Shown here: positions 11,380 through 24,770 of the stretch, piece by piece
Numbering within the stretch: position 1 is the first letter of the stretch
Layout: each line of letters starts with the position of its first letter
NCBI GenBank assembly: GCA_036877525.1
Contig: JAZGTH010000002.1
Location: 1,116,001 to 1,180,000, forward strand
Source: Chromobotia macracanthus
Taxonomy: Eukaryota; Chordata; Actinopteri; Cypriniformes; Botiidae
Length of the DNA stretch: 64,000 nt
Direction: 5' to 3'
Translations under genes and position numbers: made by a program
The notes under the pieces: generated by a model
Databases searched by the model: none
Seen by the model: only the letters and a program-made list of their open reading frames with translations
What the model was told of the DNA's origin: nothing

Positions 11380-14300
11380 CTGAAGAAACACAGCATCACA
11401 CTTCATAACACATTTATGAACTGCACTCAAGATCCTTAGAAAGGCAATGGCCTTCTTCGACAAAGAAAAATAACCACACAGAGCCAGAATTTTGACTATA
11501 GGTACAAATTTTGGGTTGGGATAGGCTTATTCTGGTGAAGAATTGCCAATTTAGGATGGGTGATGTGAACAAACTTTCAGCAGTTAGATTTGTTTTTGCC
11601 CAATGTGTATTATAGGGTAAATCTATGTAACTAAGAACAAAGCAGTTTTCAAGGATATACTGTAATAAAATCTTAAATACCATTTTAATGCTATAAACAG
11701 ACAAACTTACCAAGACAAAGAAAGCTCTTTTCAGACACAGCTATTTGTCCTTTTTGTTGCAGTTTAGCAAGATCACTTTGATTTCTTTGAAACCTGTGCA
11801 CCTAAATGCTGAAAATTGTTCAGAATCAGATTTTATCCAACTTTTGCCATTTCTGTTTGGAACATGCATCAGCTGACCAATGACTTACACTGAGGCCCAG
11901 ACTAGATGTCTGTCAGGCAGGCCTTTACCAGACAGATCACCTGAAACACTGACTGCAGATTAGCTGACTAGTCTACTTCTGTAAATCTGGAGTATGATTT
12001 GGCAGACAAGGTTAACGAACAGAGAGGTAAATTTTAGTAAACCATAGTCATACAATGTGATTAGCCAATATCAGCATTCTGTAGTCAAATATTACACCGA
12101 AGAGTAATAAATAAGTCCACTGAAGAGTACAAGTGATTAAACAATTTACTAAGTTTTACTGCATACTGTAGCTGTGTTAGTTTGATGTTTGTTGCATTGC
12201 ATTTTTTCATGTTATCTCCCATAATTTTTTGTAACTCAAATATTTATGTTTATTTATTTATCTGTAGATGTTTTTTACACTGGGGTATTGATTACCCTTT
12301 TGCAAAAATTACTGACTGTATGCACTAACTTGCATATACATAAGCATATACACTTATCGCATATATAAGTGTCCTGGACTGCAGCTCACAGATACACCTC
12401 TCTCTAACATTTTTCCGTCAACATTATTTCAGCATTGCTCTTTTGCCATTTTGCATCTCTCTCCCACACCTTCCTTTATGAATGGAAAAGTGTGCAGGTT
12501 AGGAGCATTAGTGCACAGTTTTAATGGCTTGTTTTCCCCCAGTGGTTTTGCCTTACCACATAAAAGACAGGCAAGTCGACACATTACGTCAAAACACCCT
12601 GCTGAGCTGATGTCAGGCCAGCTAGAAAATATTTTCACACATTTTCACAAATGTCAGTCAGGTCAGGACAGGATGTTGACGCAAGAACACAATGCTGAGG
12701 ACATCCAACAGATGGAAGGTCAAACAGTCTGTGGACCATGAGCAGCTATAAATTTAGCAGAGAATATTTTCTGAGACTGGTTTCTCAAAAGTTGGATGTT
12801 GGCTGGAACCCAAGATTTTAATTTTTTTCCCCATAACAGATATAAGCTGTATGCTGATGCCTTGCTGAATTATTACTGGAAATATACTATAGGAATACAG
12901 CTCTGTCTGCTTCTACAGGCAGGTCAGATGGAACCCTTGAAGCAGATGTTAAACATAAGTTTCAGCCAGTACCTGTCACTCTAATGTTCTGTTCAATATT
13001 TCCATATTCCATGTTATATTTGTATGTGATTTGAGTTTCAGTTGGGTACAGTAAAGTAAGATAATCTAGAACAGAATCTGGATCTTGCTGAAAAGATACT
13101 GGTAAGTATTTTTCAATGTATTAAAACCTTCTACAAATTAACCACTATGTGAAGAACAGTACAGGGGAAAATAAACAAAATTAAAAGTCTTTGTCCCAAA
13201 CATTATGGAGAGCACTGTACTATCTGTACACTGCACAAGTAAATATTGTTGTTCATTACGACATACTGTACAGGAAGTATTTGCATTGGTGCACTAACAA
13301 ATGAAAATGGTTAAACAGCGTTAATACAGAGAAAAACATGAATTCAGTGCATTACTGTGAATAAATTCAGACATGCATTTACTTGGTTCTTGTACAGTAA
13401 CTGAATCTCATATACAATAGCAATGTCGTTATGAGCTCCTAATGTGGGGTCAGTCATACAGGATAGTATAACATTTAGATATTGTTCTGTACCTTATACT
13501 TAATCTGTTTCAATTCTGAGGTTTTACATGGAGCATTTTAGTCTGATTGTAATCTAAAAGTTAAATGTCCAATCCATATGAAAATGCGCAATGTACACAC
13601 CTTAATTGGAACAAAAAGGCCCAGTTAACTGGTTTGAGAGGGGTGGGATAAACCTTTTCCTAAACCGAATAAACGAAAAATTATACCTTGTAAACAGGTT
13701 AAACCGATGACTTTCAAGTTTTTGGCAGGGCATGCCTGGTGTTGACGTGCCATCCTGTGGAACAAAAATTATGCATTTTATTTTATGAAAAGACAATTTA
13801 ACGTAACAATTAAAGTAGCTATATTTTTATTATTTAGTTATTTTTATTTTTTGTCTGACAATTGATTATTCGCTAACTATGAGCAAGTTGACAAGATATG
13901 TGCGTTACATACCAGCTAGAGCATTTTAGTCAGATTTTGGAGAAGACACTCCAGTATTGAAACACAACATTGTATCAAGGTTATTATAGTTAATTAAAAC
14001 TAAAATTAAATTTTCAAAAATAACCTAAAAAATGAAATTAAAACTAAAACCACATTTTTCTAAAAACCTAAAATGTTTCGTTTTAATGCTTTGATCTCTG
14101 AAACAAACAGGAAATAGTTTGCCTTTCAAAAACAATGTAGTTGACCCCAGCCAATTCATAATATAAATAGAAACTGTAGTATATTGATAGACTAAAATTA
14201 AAAATAAAATTAGCTGAAAAACTAAAGCAAATTTAAATAATTCGAAATTAAAAATGAAACAAAAGTTATAACACAAATTAAAATCTAAAAACAACTATAA

Positions 14301-14676
14301 TAACCTTGAACCCTATTCATGCGTGGATATTTTAAATAGCTTGTTAAAACTTTAATTTCATCTTACACTATAGTGAGCTAACAGTTTTCATTGTTCATTT
14401 TTTCATACTTTTGAGAAACAAAGATCATATTTAATTTAACAAGATTTTTGACATACAATGATTTTATACGCCTGTATATTTTCTTCCACCCTCTCTCTCT
14501 ACAAAGAGTGCGCTTGAGAAGCTACACTGTTACTTCAGAACATAGCACATGAATCATATGGATTACCTATATAAAGCTTTTTCATGTTTGACAATGTGAA
14601 TCACTGTCCAGTTTTATATAGAAAACAGCAGTATTTAATGTGACCTTTTCCTTTAACTCTGCCAATTACTGGTTAC
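11380..14676. other. mtor: mtor intron, 3.3 kb
   Basis: Contains the MITE at 13,975-14,309. The remaining sequence has no recognised feature. Confidence 0.55.
13975..14309. mobile_element. MITE with perfect 17-bp terminal inverted repeats
   Basis: tcaaggttattatagtt (13,975-13,991) is the exact reverse complement of aactataataaccttga (14,293-14,309). The 335-bp interior is A-rich and non-coding (repeated aaactaaaa/aaattaaaa words). It lies in an mtor intron. Confidence 0.7.
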
Positions 14677-14784
14677 CTGCAGCCTCTCCCACCAGGTTTC
14701 CCTGATGATGTCCCTCCGCTCGGGAACCAGTTTATACTGAATCACTTCCTCTAGCTCGGACAGCATCTGACACGACACCATGGT
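14677..14784 (-). pseudogene. mtor: mtor exon (human ~1589-1624), open
   Basis: It encodes TMVSCQMLSELEEVIQYKLV, then PERRDIIRETWWERLQ, 36 codons in phase 0. The acceptor is preceded by a (TC)n tract (GA repeat on the plus strand at about 14,788-14,804). Donor gtaacc. Substitutions relative to human include A to T, H to Q and Q-I to E-T. Confidence 0.93.
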
Positions 14785-15166
14785 CTGAGAGAGAGAGAGA
14801 GAGAAAGAATTAGAGCATGGCATTCTAAATCAATGGCTTCAACACTTCATTTGCATGCACTCTCTACCATCTGAATCACATTAGGTTAAACTGAGGTCCA
14901 GCTCATTAATAAAAATCAAACCAAGACTAATTTTCCATTTCACCCAATGTGAAAGGATGTGTGTGTGTGTCTCAGTCCATTTTTTAGACCAAATCAACAT
15001 CTCACCCTTATCCCTCATCCTGAACAACATGCTCATCAAAGACTATAAAAGAATTACAAGAAAATCTGTCAGGTGCTTGTGTGTACTGATCACAGTTTGA
15101 ACAATCAGGGTGAAATTACAGACCATTTGAACCCTCTGTGTGTAGACTGAGCTGTGCTTTTCTTAC

Positions 15167-15244
15167 CCCATATGCTCTGCTGTAACTCTCTCCAGACATG
15201 GCAGTGAGCTCAGCATCCAACAGGTCTCGTGCCTTATCGATGCA
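15167..15244 (-). pseudogene. mtor: mtor exon (human ~1563-1588), open
   Basis: It encodes CIDKARDLLDAELTAMSGES, then YSRAYG, 26 codons in phase 0, with acceptor tttcag and donor gtaaga. Essentially unchanged mTOR FAT sequence, with one substitution (A to S). Confidence 0.93.
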
Positions 15245-17360
15245 CTGAAACACACACATTAATGGACCAAAAGATACACACAGCAGTTCAGAGCACTATG
15301 GTGTTCTGCTATGAAATATGTAGGGTGTTCTGGGTGATGTCAGGTGTTTAATTACAGACCCAATTTTTACAATATTCTGGTGTATAGCTATAACTCAGGA
15401 TCTGCCAGTGTAAAAAGCAAAAGTTGAGGTTAGGAGTTTGTTGAAATGTCTAACCCTAACAGTAAACAACAGATAAAGTAATGATGGCCTTAGCAAACAC
15501 TACCAACTGTTGCTGTTTACTGCTCAGTTTACCCTACACACACACGCGCTGCCAGTTTTCACACCTTCACATTCTGTGAGAAATAACACATGCTAATTAA
15601 CACTTCCCTCGAACACAACCCACACAGCGGGGCATCCTGTGAACCGACAGAGCCCAACATTACATAACAGTGGAAATATCTATCTGAACCAATGTAAATC
15701 CAAACAAACCTAAAAAACAGACCGCAGTAGTGTGTTAATGGAATAAAACTTTGGCGAGTACCCAAAATTACAAGAGAGAAAGAGAAAGACAGAGCGAGCA
15801 TTCCAACTAACCATTAACACCTGCTCTGATTAGATGCCAGACAGGTTGTGTGTGTATCCTGAAATCAATGGGTGGAATTATACATTTTAATAATAACCGC
15901 CAATGATGTGTTATTTAGCTTAGCAGCTATAACAGCGTATGTATCCCATGAGCACCAGCCATTAGAACAAGCAGACCTTCAGCCAACCATTATCCGACTT
16001 TTCTGAAATGCTTTTTCTTCAGAAACAGAGACATCATTTTGTTTTCAATATACATCATAAGTGACAAACTCTCCTAGATTTTTTTCCATCAACATAGAAG
16101 TGTCAGACCACTGAAGACAAGGTGTTCACAGACCAAAAAACTGGCTCCTCATAGGACTCATAAACCTGCTGGTTTTAAAATAGGAACAAGAGTAGCCGGG
16201 TGCAGGATAATGTAAACCATTAAAACAACAACTGTTCGGCTAGACTTACTTGGCAAAAAAAAAATGTGCTTCAATTATAATCAACAAAGATGTCTATGTT
16301 GGAAGTGCATGATATGGGGTGTCAAACACCTGCATTTTTACAACAGCTATGTTGTCTTTATTTACAAAAATTTGTATTCACTGAATGCTCATTGAATGCT
16401 GTAACTTTTTTTTTTGTATAACTATGAAGTGTATAGATCTGGTCCTGGATGGCCGCTAAGCAATGCAGTTGATAGACCAGCATATCAGAGAGGAAGAATA
16501 ATCTATGTGGCCATGTTATGCTTTTGCACTGAATTTATCCCACAACACCAAACATATTCCTCAAGTGTAATGTAGATCATTTAATGCATACAGAAGATAT
16601 GATCCTTCCTGTGAGACACTTCCTGTTCCATTTATTGCCATAAACTGATTGCCTCACCATGGCAGCAAGATTGGCGATATCAACAATGCACTCACAATTT
16701 AGCATCTTCAATATCTCTGTTTTTCTGACTTTAAATACACTATTATTTACTGAGATAAATGAAAGTACCCACATGCATTGTTTTCAGAGAAGCTGTGTGT
16801 GGCGATGGCACCATAGTGCTTGGGCCCATTCCATCATTGCTGCTTGCAGCTGTAACTTTTTTTCCCACATTTTAGAATAATAGTAAACCCATCAAAACCA
16901 ATAATACAATTGTAACTGTGGGAATTATGTTGCTAAAAGCATCCAAAGTAAATAAACTGTGTTATATTTTAGCATCTTCAATGTAGTCACCCTTGCCTAG
17001 AATTTGCAAAATTGTAAACTTTGTTTAAAAAACTTTTTAAATAATAGTTTTTTTGAGGTCTCAACCTGGGAAGCTTTTTAAACAGTATTGAAGAAATTTT
17101 CATCTATGCTGAACTTTTTTGAATTTTTTTATTTTTTTTAAATAACTTTTTTTAAAACTGATAAATATTTTAACACAAAAGTTGTCTACAAAAGTAATTT
17201 TAAAAGTAATTTACAAAAGTAATTTTCATGAAAACATACATTATTTTTAAGATCATAAGAAATATTTTTTGTCAATTTTTTGGACCATTAGATGTTGAAT
17301 AACAGTAAGAAAGGAAGTTCAGACCCAGCCTATTTAAAATGCTCATTCATTATGAGATAC
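15245..17360. other. mtor: mtor intron
   Basis: Contains the family B fragment at 16,485-16,885 and a very T/A-rich stretch at about 17,000-17,290. Otherwise nothing recognised. Confidence 0.55.
16485..16885 (+). repeat. Long non-coding repeat family B, fragment
   Basis: Shares caccaaacatattcctcaag, taatgtagatcatttaatgc, cacttcctgttccatttatt and gcctcaccatggcagcaaga with the copies at 44,935 and 55,370. Confidence 0.6.
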
Positions 17361-17476
17361 CTGTTGAGCTAATGAGAAGAGGTCTTGGTGTAAAGCAAGC
17401 ACAGCCCGGTAGAACGCTCCATCATGGGTGTCACAAGGGATCATGCAGGTGTATTCTTCCATACTGTCCCAGTGCC
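17361..17476 (-). pseudogene. mtor: mtor exon (human ~1525-1562), open
   Basis: After two bases that complete a Gly codon it encodes HWDSMEEYTCMIPCDTHDGA, then FYRAVLALHQDLFSLAQQ. Acceptor gtcag, donor gtatct. Q to H and R to C replace residues I recall as invariant. No frame lesion. Confidence 0.93.
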
Positions 17477-17571
17477 CTGACACACACACAATGTGAGATG
17501 CACATTACACTTGTTAAAATATAAAGCTCAATCTAATAATATCTGATGCTGAAAATAATTTACACATTATA

Positions 17572-18480
17572 TACAGTGCATTTAGAAAGTATTCTCCTTC
17601 ACTTTTGTTATGTTGTTCAGTTTTGTTATGTTGCAGCCTGACAGTACAATTCTTATTAATCTATACTCAGTACCCCAAAATGACAAAGTGAAAGTATTTG
17701 ACACAACACAATTTAGCTCAGGTGTCTCCCATTTCTCTTGATCATTCCTGAGATGATTCTACACCTTGATTGGAGTCTAGCTGTTGTAAATTAAATTGAT
17801 AGGACATGTTTAGAAAAGGCACACATCTCTCTATAAAAGCCTCACAGCTGGCAATGCATATCAGAGCAAAAACCAAGCCATGAGGTCAAAGGAAGCTCAG
17901 GGACAAAACTGCTGCAAGGCACAGATCTGAGGAAAGCTACAAAAAAAATCTGCCTTGGTAAGAGAAGTGACCAAAAACCTGAGCACCAGAGATCCTGTGT
18001 GGGTATGTGGCAAAGTTCCAGAAGGACAAAACACATGAAAGCCATTGTTTTGCACCTGAAGGACTCTTAGTCTGTAAGGAACAAGATTCTCTGGTCTGAT
18101 GAAACCAAGATAAACTGTTTGTTCTCAATTCTAAACATTATACCTGGAGGAAACCAGGCACTGCTTGTGACCTGCCCAATACCATCCCAACAGTGTCAAC
18201 AGAATCATGCTGTGGGGGTGTTTTCCAGCAGCAGTGACTCGAAGACTTGTCAGCGTTGAGGGAAAGATGAATGGAGCAAAGTACAGAGATATCCTCAATG
18301 AAAACCTGTTCCACAGTGCTCAGGATCTCAGACTGGGCCGAAAGTTCTGACGTTAAAATGGCTGTCCACCGACGGTCCCCATCCAACCCGACTGAGCTTG
18401 AGAGAATTTGCAAAGATGAATGGCAAAAAGATCCCCCAATCCTGGTGTGCAAACCTGGTTGCATCATAACTAAACTCTTA
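17572..18480 (+). mobile_element. Tc1/mariner-like transposon remnant
   Basis: Starts tacagtgcatttagaaagta. It holds the typical Tc1 leader (cttgattggagtctagctgt; ttgataggacatgtttagaa) and degenerate transposase code in which 'SDETKI' is recognisable, then cagaatcatgctgtgggggt. Internal deletions and frameshifts; no intact ORF. Inserted in an mtor intron. Family recognised from memory of common fish Tc1 elements. Confidence 0.75.
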
Positions 18481-19113
18481 ATTTAAGAAATTTCTAAACC
18501 ATTTAATGTATATTTGTCTAAAATGACCTACAAAATGATAAATATTATTTACTATGATGTGACAGTTGATCCTGGTTGATCCTAACACAACTTTTCTATC
18601 AACCAATAACTAATTTAGGGTTACGTTTAGCATTAGAGTTAGGCTTAACAGCCTGGACACCATTCTCATCAGCCTATTACTGACCTTTGTTTTAGTGGTA
18701 GAGGCACGGATTGTTTAGGGACCTGCAGCACCGTAATTATAGCCCCCCATCTTGATAGTACCAAGTCATTTAGCATTACAGAACTGTAATATTTTCAGAA
18801 TCACTTTTTATCACATAGATAAAAAGAGTCCAGATCCTATAAAACTAGAATTTTAATGTCATCATGTGATTATGATGTTTTAATAAGCAGAAGCTAACTA
18901 GAGGCTGAAATTTCAGCAGTGTAATGGATTGCCAAAACTAGCAAAAATCAGACAGAACTGTCAGTTGGAAGAGATGTCACCTGGCAAATTGATAAAAGTT
19001 ACAGACTTTCTTCATTTCTCAACTTTGACCTTTTTGTTTTACCTAATTACTATACAATAAGACTTTTTATTGGTATAAGCATATCAGCATATAGGATAAG
19101 CTTTTATTCTCAC

Positions 19114-19214
19114 CCAGGCCCCATGCTGCAGCAGCTGCCATGGGGGCCATCTTGGCCTGAGTCTCCTCACTGACCACAGTCCACTCCTCACAGCACTGCT
19201 GGTGCAGCTGACCC
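19114..19214 (-). pseudogene. mtor: mtor exon (human ~1491-1524); first base completes a TAG stop
   Basis: It encodes GQLHQQCCEEWTVVSEETQA, then KMAPMAAAAAWGLG, with acceptor catcag and donor gtgaga. The first base, G (19,214), completes the split Trp codon begun by the exon at 28,280-28,419. Because that exon ends in TA rather than TG, the spliced codon is TAG. R to P in KMARM is also unusual. Confidence 0.92.
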
Positions 19215-21624
19215 CTGATGGACAGAGACAGAATTCTGATTATCAGCATAAAGTCTGGTCCACACTGCCAGGGAGATACCACCAACTGACATGTAAAAGA
19301 CCAACCACAGTTCATTTGACTTATTTAAGATTTTGGGAATTGGACAAAACTCTTGTACAGGGCAAAATACACAACTTAGAAATATAGTTATATAGAACAT
19401 ATAAATACATAAAACTCTGAATGTCTTCCAAAGATTTGATACAGTGAACCTTATAAACCTTAATTTGGGCATATCCACTGGAAATTCTAAACAACTTTGT
19501 TTTCTGACAAACTGATAAAAACCTATGCAGCTGTAATCCCAACGTATTATTATACCACAGTTAATTCAGATTTTAAAATCTGATTAAATGAGAGGAATTA
19601 CACTGCGATACAGTTTGCCATAGTAACTACCGAAATGATACTGTAACAAAATGATCAATTCTTTCATTGGACGTCTAATGCAGGTGAACATACATGCTCA
19701 GACACTCACTCTGTCTCAGACATCCCGTCTCCCATCACTTCAGAAAAACAGCCCAAGCCATCACTGGTAATTCTAACATGACTTTTGAATTCATTTTAAT
19801 TTGGCAATAAGGTTTTGCAAAGAAGTTGGCCACATCTTAAATTGCCCATATACCCTCATTCATTTTTGCCTATAATAGTTTATCAATACAACCCCCTTGA
19901 ATAAGTGAATGAGAAGGAGTAGGATAATTTGAACACAGTGTGCCTGAAGGTCTGCTGCTGTGGATGCCGCCATCATCTGATGTGACCCTCACAGTGCATT
20001 ATGGGCATTTTCCTTTACCATTGCTTACTTAAACTTAGGTCAAAACTGCATTAGAGCTTAGAAGTTTAAATGAAGTCAGCATTGAATCACTTCTGATTCA
20101 ATGATTTATTTGCATAATCACTCAAAAACGTCAAGGAGATACCACTTGGAGTTTTTGGTTAAAAAAGTACATGCAAGTAAATATTGCTATTTAACACTTT
20201 GTTATATTGATTTATAGAAATAAAAATGATTAAATGTTCTTCCTTGTGTGCGTTTAATAAGAAACAAATGTAAAAAGAAGAGTATTCAACCCTGCTGTTA
20301 CTGCGTTATCCTCAATTAAATTTTGTTCCTGAACGATTATTTCTGGAAAAGCATCAGCATTCTATTTTACAGTTCATAAAGACCAAAAGAGATGAAGAAA
20401 AGTGAAAGGTCAGTTAATACTGATCAAGCTTCTGTCTGTAACCCCATCAGGCATTTCACTATAAAAATCACCTGCCATTTCATGTCTGGCTGTGATAAAC
20501 TGCAGAAAGCCATGACATCATATTATGTTGTAATGGCCTACCATTAAAACTAATAGGTCCTTGGAGGCTACCAGTGCATGGTTAAACACACACACACACG
20601 CAAGCTGTGCATGTCGTTACTGGGGGTTGTAGCAAAATGGGGCCCCAAGATGAACCTGGTGAGATGCTGCAGATGTTTTTTAGGGGATAGGCTGGGGGAT
20701 GGGGGTAACAAATAAAGTACTTAACCAGTCATCTGGAGAAAACATTACTTATGGGGCCTTGCAAAATACAAGGTTCCAGGCTGTGGATGAGCCTAAAACG
20801 CAAGGACACACATTACCAGTGAGACAGGAAAAAGGGCTCTACTACCTTTGCATAGAACCAGTCTGTCAGTCACTGGAATGGAATGTTAGGTGGAAATTTC
20901 ACACACAAAAAAACAGCAGAAGTTGGATAGGCATCACATAATATACATGAGATACATGAGATTGTATACAGATGAAAGCGTGGCTGGCTCAACACTTAAA
21001 GGTAATTAAATTTATGCATGTGCACGTCAGTTCTTCATACATACATCATCATACATTAATATATGGAGTGTCAAATAATGCATATCGGGATTATTTGAGA
21101 TATAATGGCAGCAATGTGTGTGGTACCTCTCAAGTGTTTATAGTACAAACACAACACAGGTGCAATATAAGTCAAAATCTCCTTAATTAATTCTAATGCA
21201 TTAAATAGTGTAGCACCTCAGTCTTCGTTAAGCATTAATAACAGCTAAAATAATAAAATCCTAAAAAGTTAGTAAATCCTAGACTTGTTCGGGATTTAGA
21301 CACACTCGCTCTGTTTCAGTCCAGACTACAGATTAAAAAACACAACAGGTCAATAACCTTGGCTTTTCTATTTAGATTTTGAAGTCTTTGACAGAAAATC
21401 TAACATCTTTAAAAGAGAACCTTACTGGGGTTACATTTTCAGCTGCCCTTAACACACGTTCAGACGGTGTGCTTGTACTGTAAATGGACAGAAATCTGTA
21501 TGTGCTAACACTGGAAATTGATATAAACATGCGGAATGCAAAATTACTTGGATTTTACCATGGTTAAACCAACCTGGCATGTACAGCATTTAATTATGAA
21601 AATGTCACTTGTGTATTAACAGAT

Positions 21625-22445
21625 ATTTATAGGGGTCCAAGCACAAGACGGCAAGTCACTGAGAGACCAAACTTGGTGGGATGACTATAACTAGCTGTAA
21701 TAAGCTAATTTACGTTTTGGTCAATATCTCTGCAACTGTGTCGGCTAGAATCAAAATTCTTCTTTCTATTTCCACCCCGAATCCTAAATACTTGCCCTAC
21801 TGAATACTTCCCTTGCCCTATGTATAATTCTGATTTCATTTGCGTCTATACATTTTTTTGAATTTTCCAATAAATGTATTTTCTCCTACCCCTAGGATAT
21901 TTGTCTGATTTGCTCGAAAAAGCTAACAAACAAATTTTAATCGTTCAAGCTATTTAGTAGATAAACCAATGAAATCTGAAATCTGAAGCCAATTTCAGTA
22001 ACTGGCCAATACCTTCTGAACACAAAGGCCAAGCTTAATGAAACTTGATGCATGTAGACAAGAGGACATTGTCTGGACACACATCAAATTTTTTCCTATT
22101 TGTCTCATGGGGAGACTACAACAGAAAATACTTAATGTCGTAAATGTATGTTTGATGAAGTTGAAAATTGGTATACATCTGCTTTGGTGAATGTCCTAAC
22201 ATATTGTATAATTTCACTTGGATACATTAAAAAACTAATTTGAATCAAATTTCAGCAGCTAATAGCATCAAATGTGAATGGCCTATCATTACAAAACCTG
22301 ACATATTATAGATTGTCTAAAACTTGAGTGCTAGTTTTTTTTGTGATAATTTTGTGATAACTGGCCACACGGTGGTGCTATAATAAGCAATTTTATGTTT
22401 TTGCTAATAATGCCGTAATTACGTGTGATAAAACTTAAAAACTTT
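21625..22445 (+). repeat. Long non-coding repeat family C
   Basis: Starts ataggggtccaagcacaaga. It has the ggccacacggtggtgctata module (about 22,363) and phrases such as ttttggtcaatatctctgca. Similar in style to families A and B but with little direct identity. No coding capacity seen. Confidence 0.5.
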
Positions 22446-22904
22446 TTTTGGTTCTTAAGAATACTTTCTTTAAGCATTAGGTATTGTATATCTCATTTTT
22501 ATGTTTGCTGAGAAATTTTTCAATCTCATACCAACCATCTGATTCACATGAAACTTGGCATGCATCATCCTCAGACCCACAATCTACAATCTTATAACAA
22601 TTATAGGTTACTGTCACTATAAGACCTAATGCATGGATCCAATATACTGATGCACAGCTGAGCTGTTTATGTTCACTTAAGACATTACTGACTGTGTCTA
22701 TGCAAACCTTGTGTTTTTGACACAACCTTGTGTGTATGTGGCAGTTTAATATGTTTAAGATTTATAAGGTCTTTTTTATAAGAAAGAGAGTGTAGCTCAG
22801 TACTCAAGCTGTGTGACAGCTCAGAACACTATATGTCAGAAAAAAAGTGTGCAAAAAAATCACTTGAAGTTTAAACTGGCAAAGCTTTAATAAAGTGAAA
22901 TATT

Positions 22905-23135
22905 TGTCAGATATGGTAGCCCATACCCGAAATGTGACCTCTGCATTCAACCCATCTCTGGTGATGAGTGAACACACACTGGAGCAGTGGATATCAGTGC
23001 TGCACCTGGGGAGCAATTGGGGGATGGGTGCCTTGCTCTAGGGCACTTCAGTTGCTGCCTGCCAGCACTGGAATCGAATCAGAAACTTTCTGATTACAAG
23101 CCTGACTCACTAATCAGTAGGCCACAACTTCCTTG
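22905..23135 (-). repeat. tRNA-derived SINE-like repeat
   Basis: Shares long stretches with 27,045-27,300 (gtgacctctgcattcaaccc, gggagcaattgggggatggg, gggcacttcagttgctgcct). On the minus strand it begins with a tRNA-like head and a box-B-like sequence around ggttcgattccagt. A common fish repeat type. Confidence 0.65.
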
Positions 23136-23229
23136 AGTTTTTCGAATTAGGTTACCTTTTGATATTTATAACAGTTAAACTACATCTCTGACTTATTTCC
23201 CGTTTTCCAAATCTGCTTGGACCCGATAA

Positions 23230-24015
23230 CTGCATTCAAAAAGTATTCAGAACTTTTTTAAATTTTGTGTAAAATTAAAATGTTGCAGCCTGATACTACA
23301 ATCATTTCAATTAATTTTTTCTCATTAATCTACTTCCAACCCTGCATATCTGTATATTAAGTTATAACTTATATAATGTATACTATATTATGAAAACCAC
23401 ATTGGAATAAGTATTTAGCACTTTGCAATAAGACTTGATATTTGGCTCAGTTGCCTACCATTTCTCTTGATCGTTGCTGAGATGTTTCTACACCTTCATT
23501 GGAGTCTATCTGTAGTAGATTAAATTGATTGGACATGTTTTGGAAAGCCACACATCTCTCCACAAAAAGGCTTCACAGCTTACAATGCTGAGCTAAGCTA
23601 AGCCACAAGGTCAAATAAACTGCCTGCAGAGCTCAAAAACAGGATTGTTGCAAGGCACAAATCTGGCTACAAAAAAGGCTACAAAAAATGCACTGCTACA
23701 CTGAAGATTCCCAAGAGCGCAGTGGCTTCCATAATTCTCAAATGGAAGAAGTTTGGCACAATCAGGACTCCTTTAAGAGCTGGTTGCCCAGCCAAACTGA
23801 GCAATCAGGGGAGAAGAGCCTTAGTGTAAGAGAGGTGACCAAGAACCCTGACTGAGCACCAAAGATCCAGTCTTGAGATGGGACAAAGTTCCAGAAGAAC
23901 AACCATCACTGCAACCCTCCACCGATCTGGGCTTTATGGCAAAGTGGATAGACAAAAGCCTCTCTTCAGTGCAAAACATATGAAAGCCCATTTGGAGTTT
24001 GTAAAATTCCTTTTA
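23230..24015 (+). mobile_element. Tc1/mariner-like transposon remnant, 5' half
   Basis: The same family as 17,572-18,480 (cattggagtctatctgtagt; attggacatgttttggaaag; gcaaggcacaaatctggcta). It also retains the middle part missing from the other copy (ctcaaatggaagaagtttgg; ggagaagagccttagtgtaa). It breaks off near 24,015. No intact ORF. Confidence 0.75.
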
Positions 24016-24639
24016 ACTACGAAGACTGATCATTGAAGAGGAAAGGTGAGGTACTCTCATCATATCTACATCTGCTTCTATCATACCCCCCTCAACACAT
24101 GAGGGTGTCATTGTCCAAATACTGACTTACCTGCATTTCATCATCTGCCTTTAACAGTTGTAATAAGTAGGCTTTTCACTAAGTTGACTAAACTGACTAA
24201 AACTACCACACATTTGGACCATTTAAAAAAATAAACCATTTAAATGTATTAGAAATATGTGTCATTGCGTGCACGGCTTATATCTCTCTCAGTGGTTTAT
24301 GAGAGGGTAATGCATACAGACAGCCTACTAAAACAGTATATACTTCAGAGACTATGCAACATTTAGTCAATTAAAATAATAGATGATAGGTATCATATTA
24401 AACAAGATATGCTGTTCCAGCTTACATAGAGATGGCGTACAGAAAGGAGGTAATATTTTAAGGGACAGGGGTATAAGGGATTTGCAATAATACCATATAC
24501 CTGAGACATTGCATAATACCAGAACATTGCATAATAAAAGAAAATAAAAGACAAAGAAATGGCAAAACAATACAGACTTTAGGATTGTAATTAGATCATT
24601 ACACAAGAAGCAATATTTACAACTTACGAAATCCTAAGC

Positions 24640-24770
24640 CAAGTTAAATGTCTCCCAGTAAGCAAGCCAAAAGGGGGACAATGGCAAGGAACCAAAAACT
24701 CCAATGACGTATAGATGGAGAAAAACCTTGGGAGAAACCAGACTCAGGGCTAGTTCTCCTCTAGCACGTT
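24640..24770 (+). repeat. Interspersed repeat fragment
   Basis: Contains caatggcaaggaaccaaaaa and aaaccttgggagaaaccaga then ctagttctcctct, wording typical of a ubiquitous fish repeat (from memory). Confidence 0.45.
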
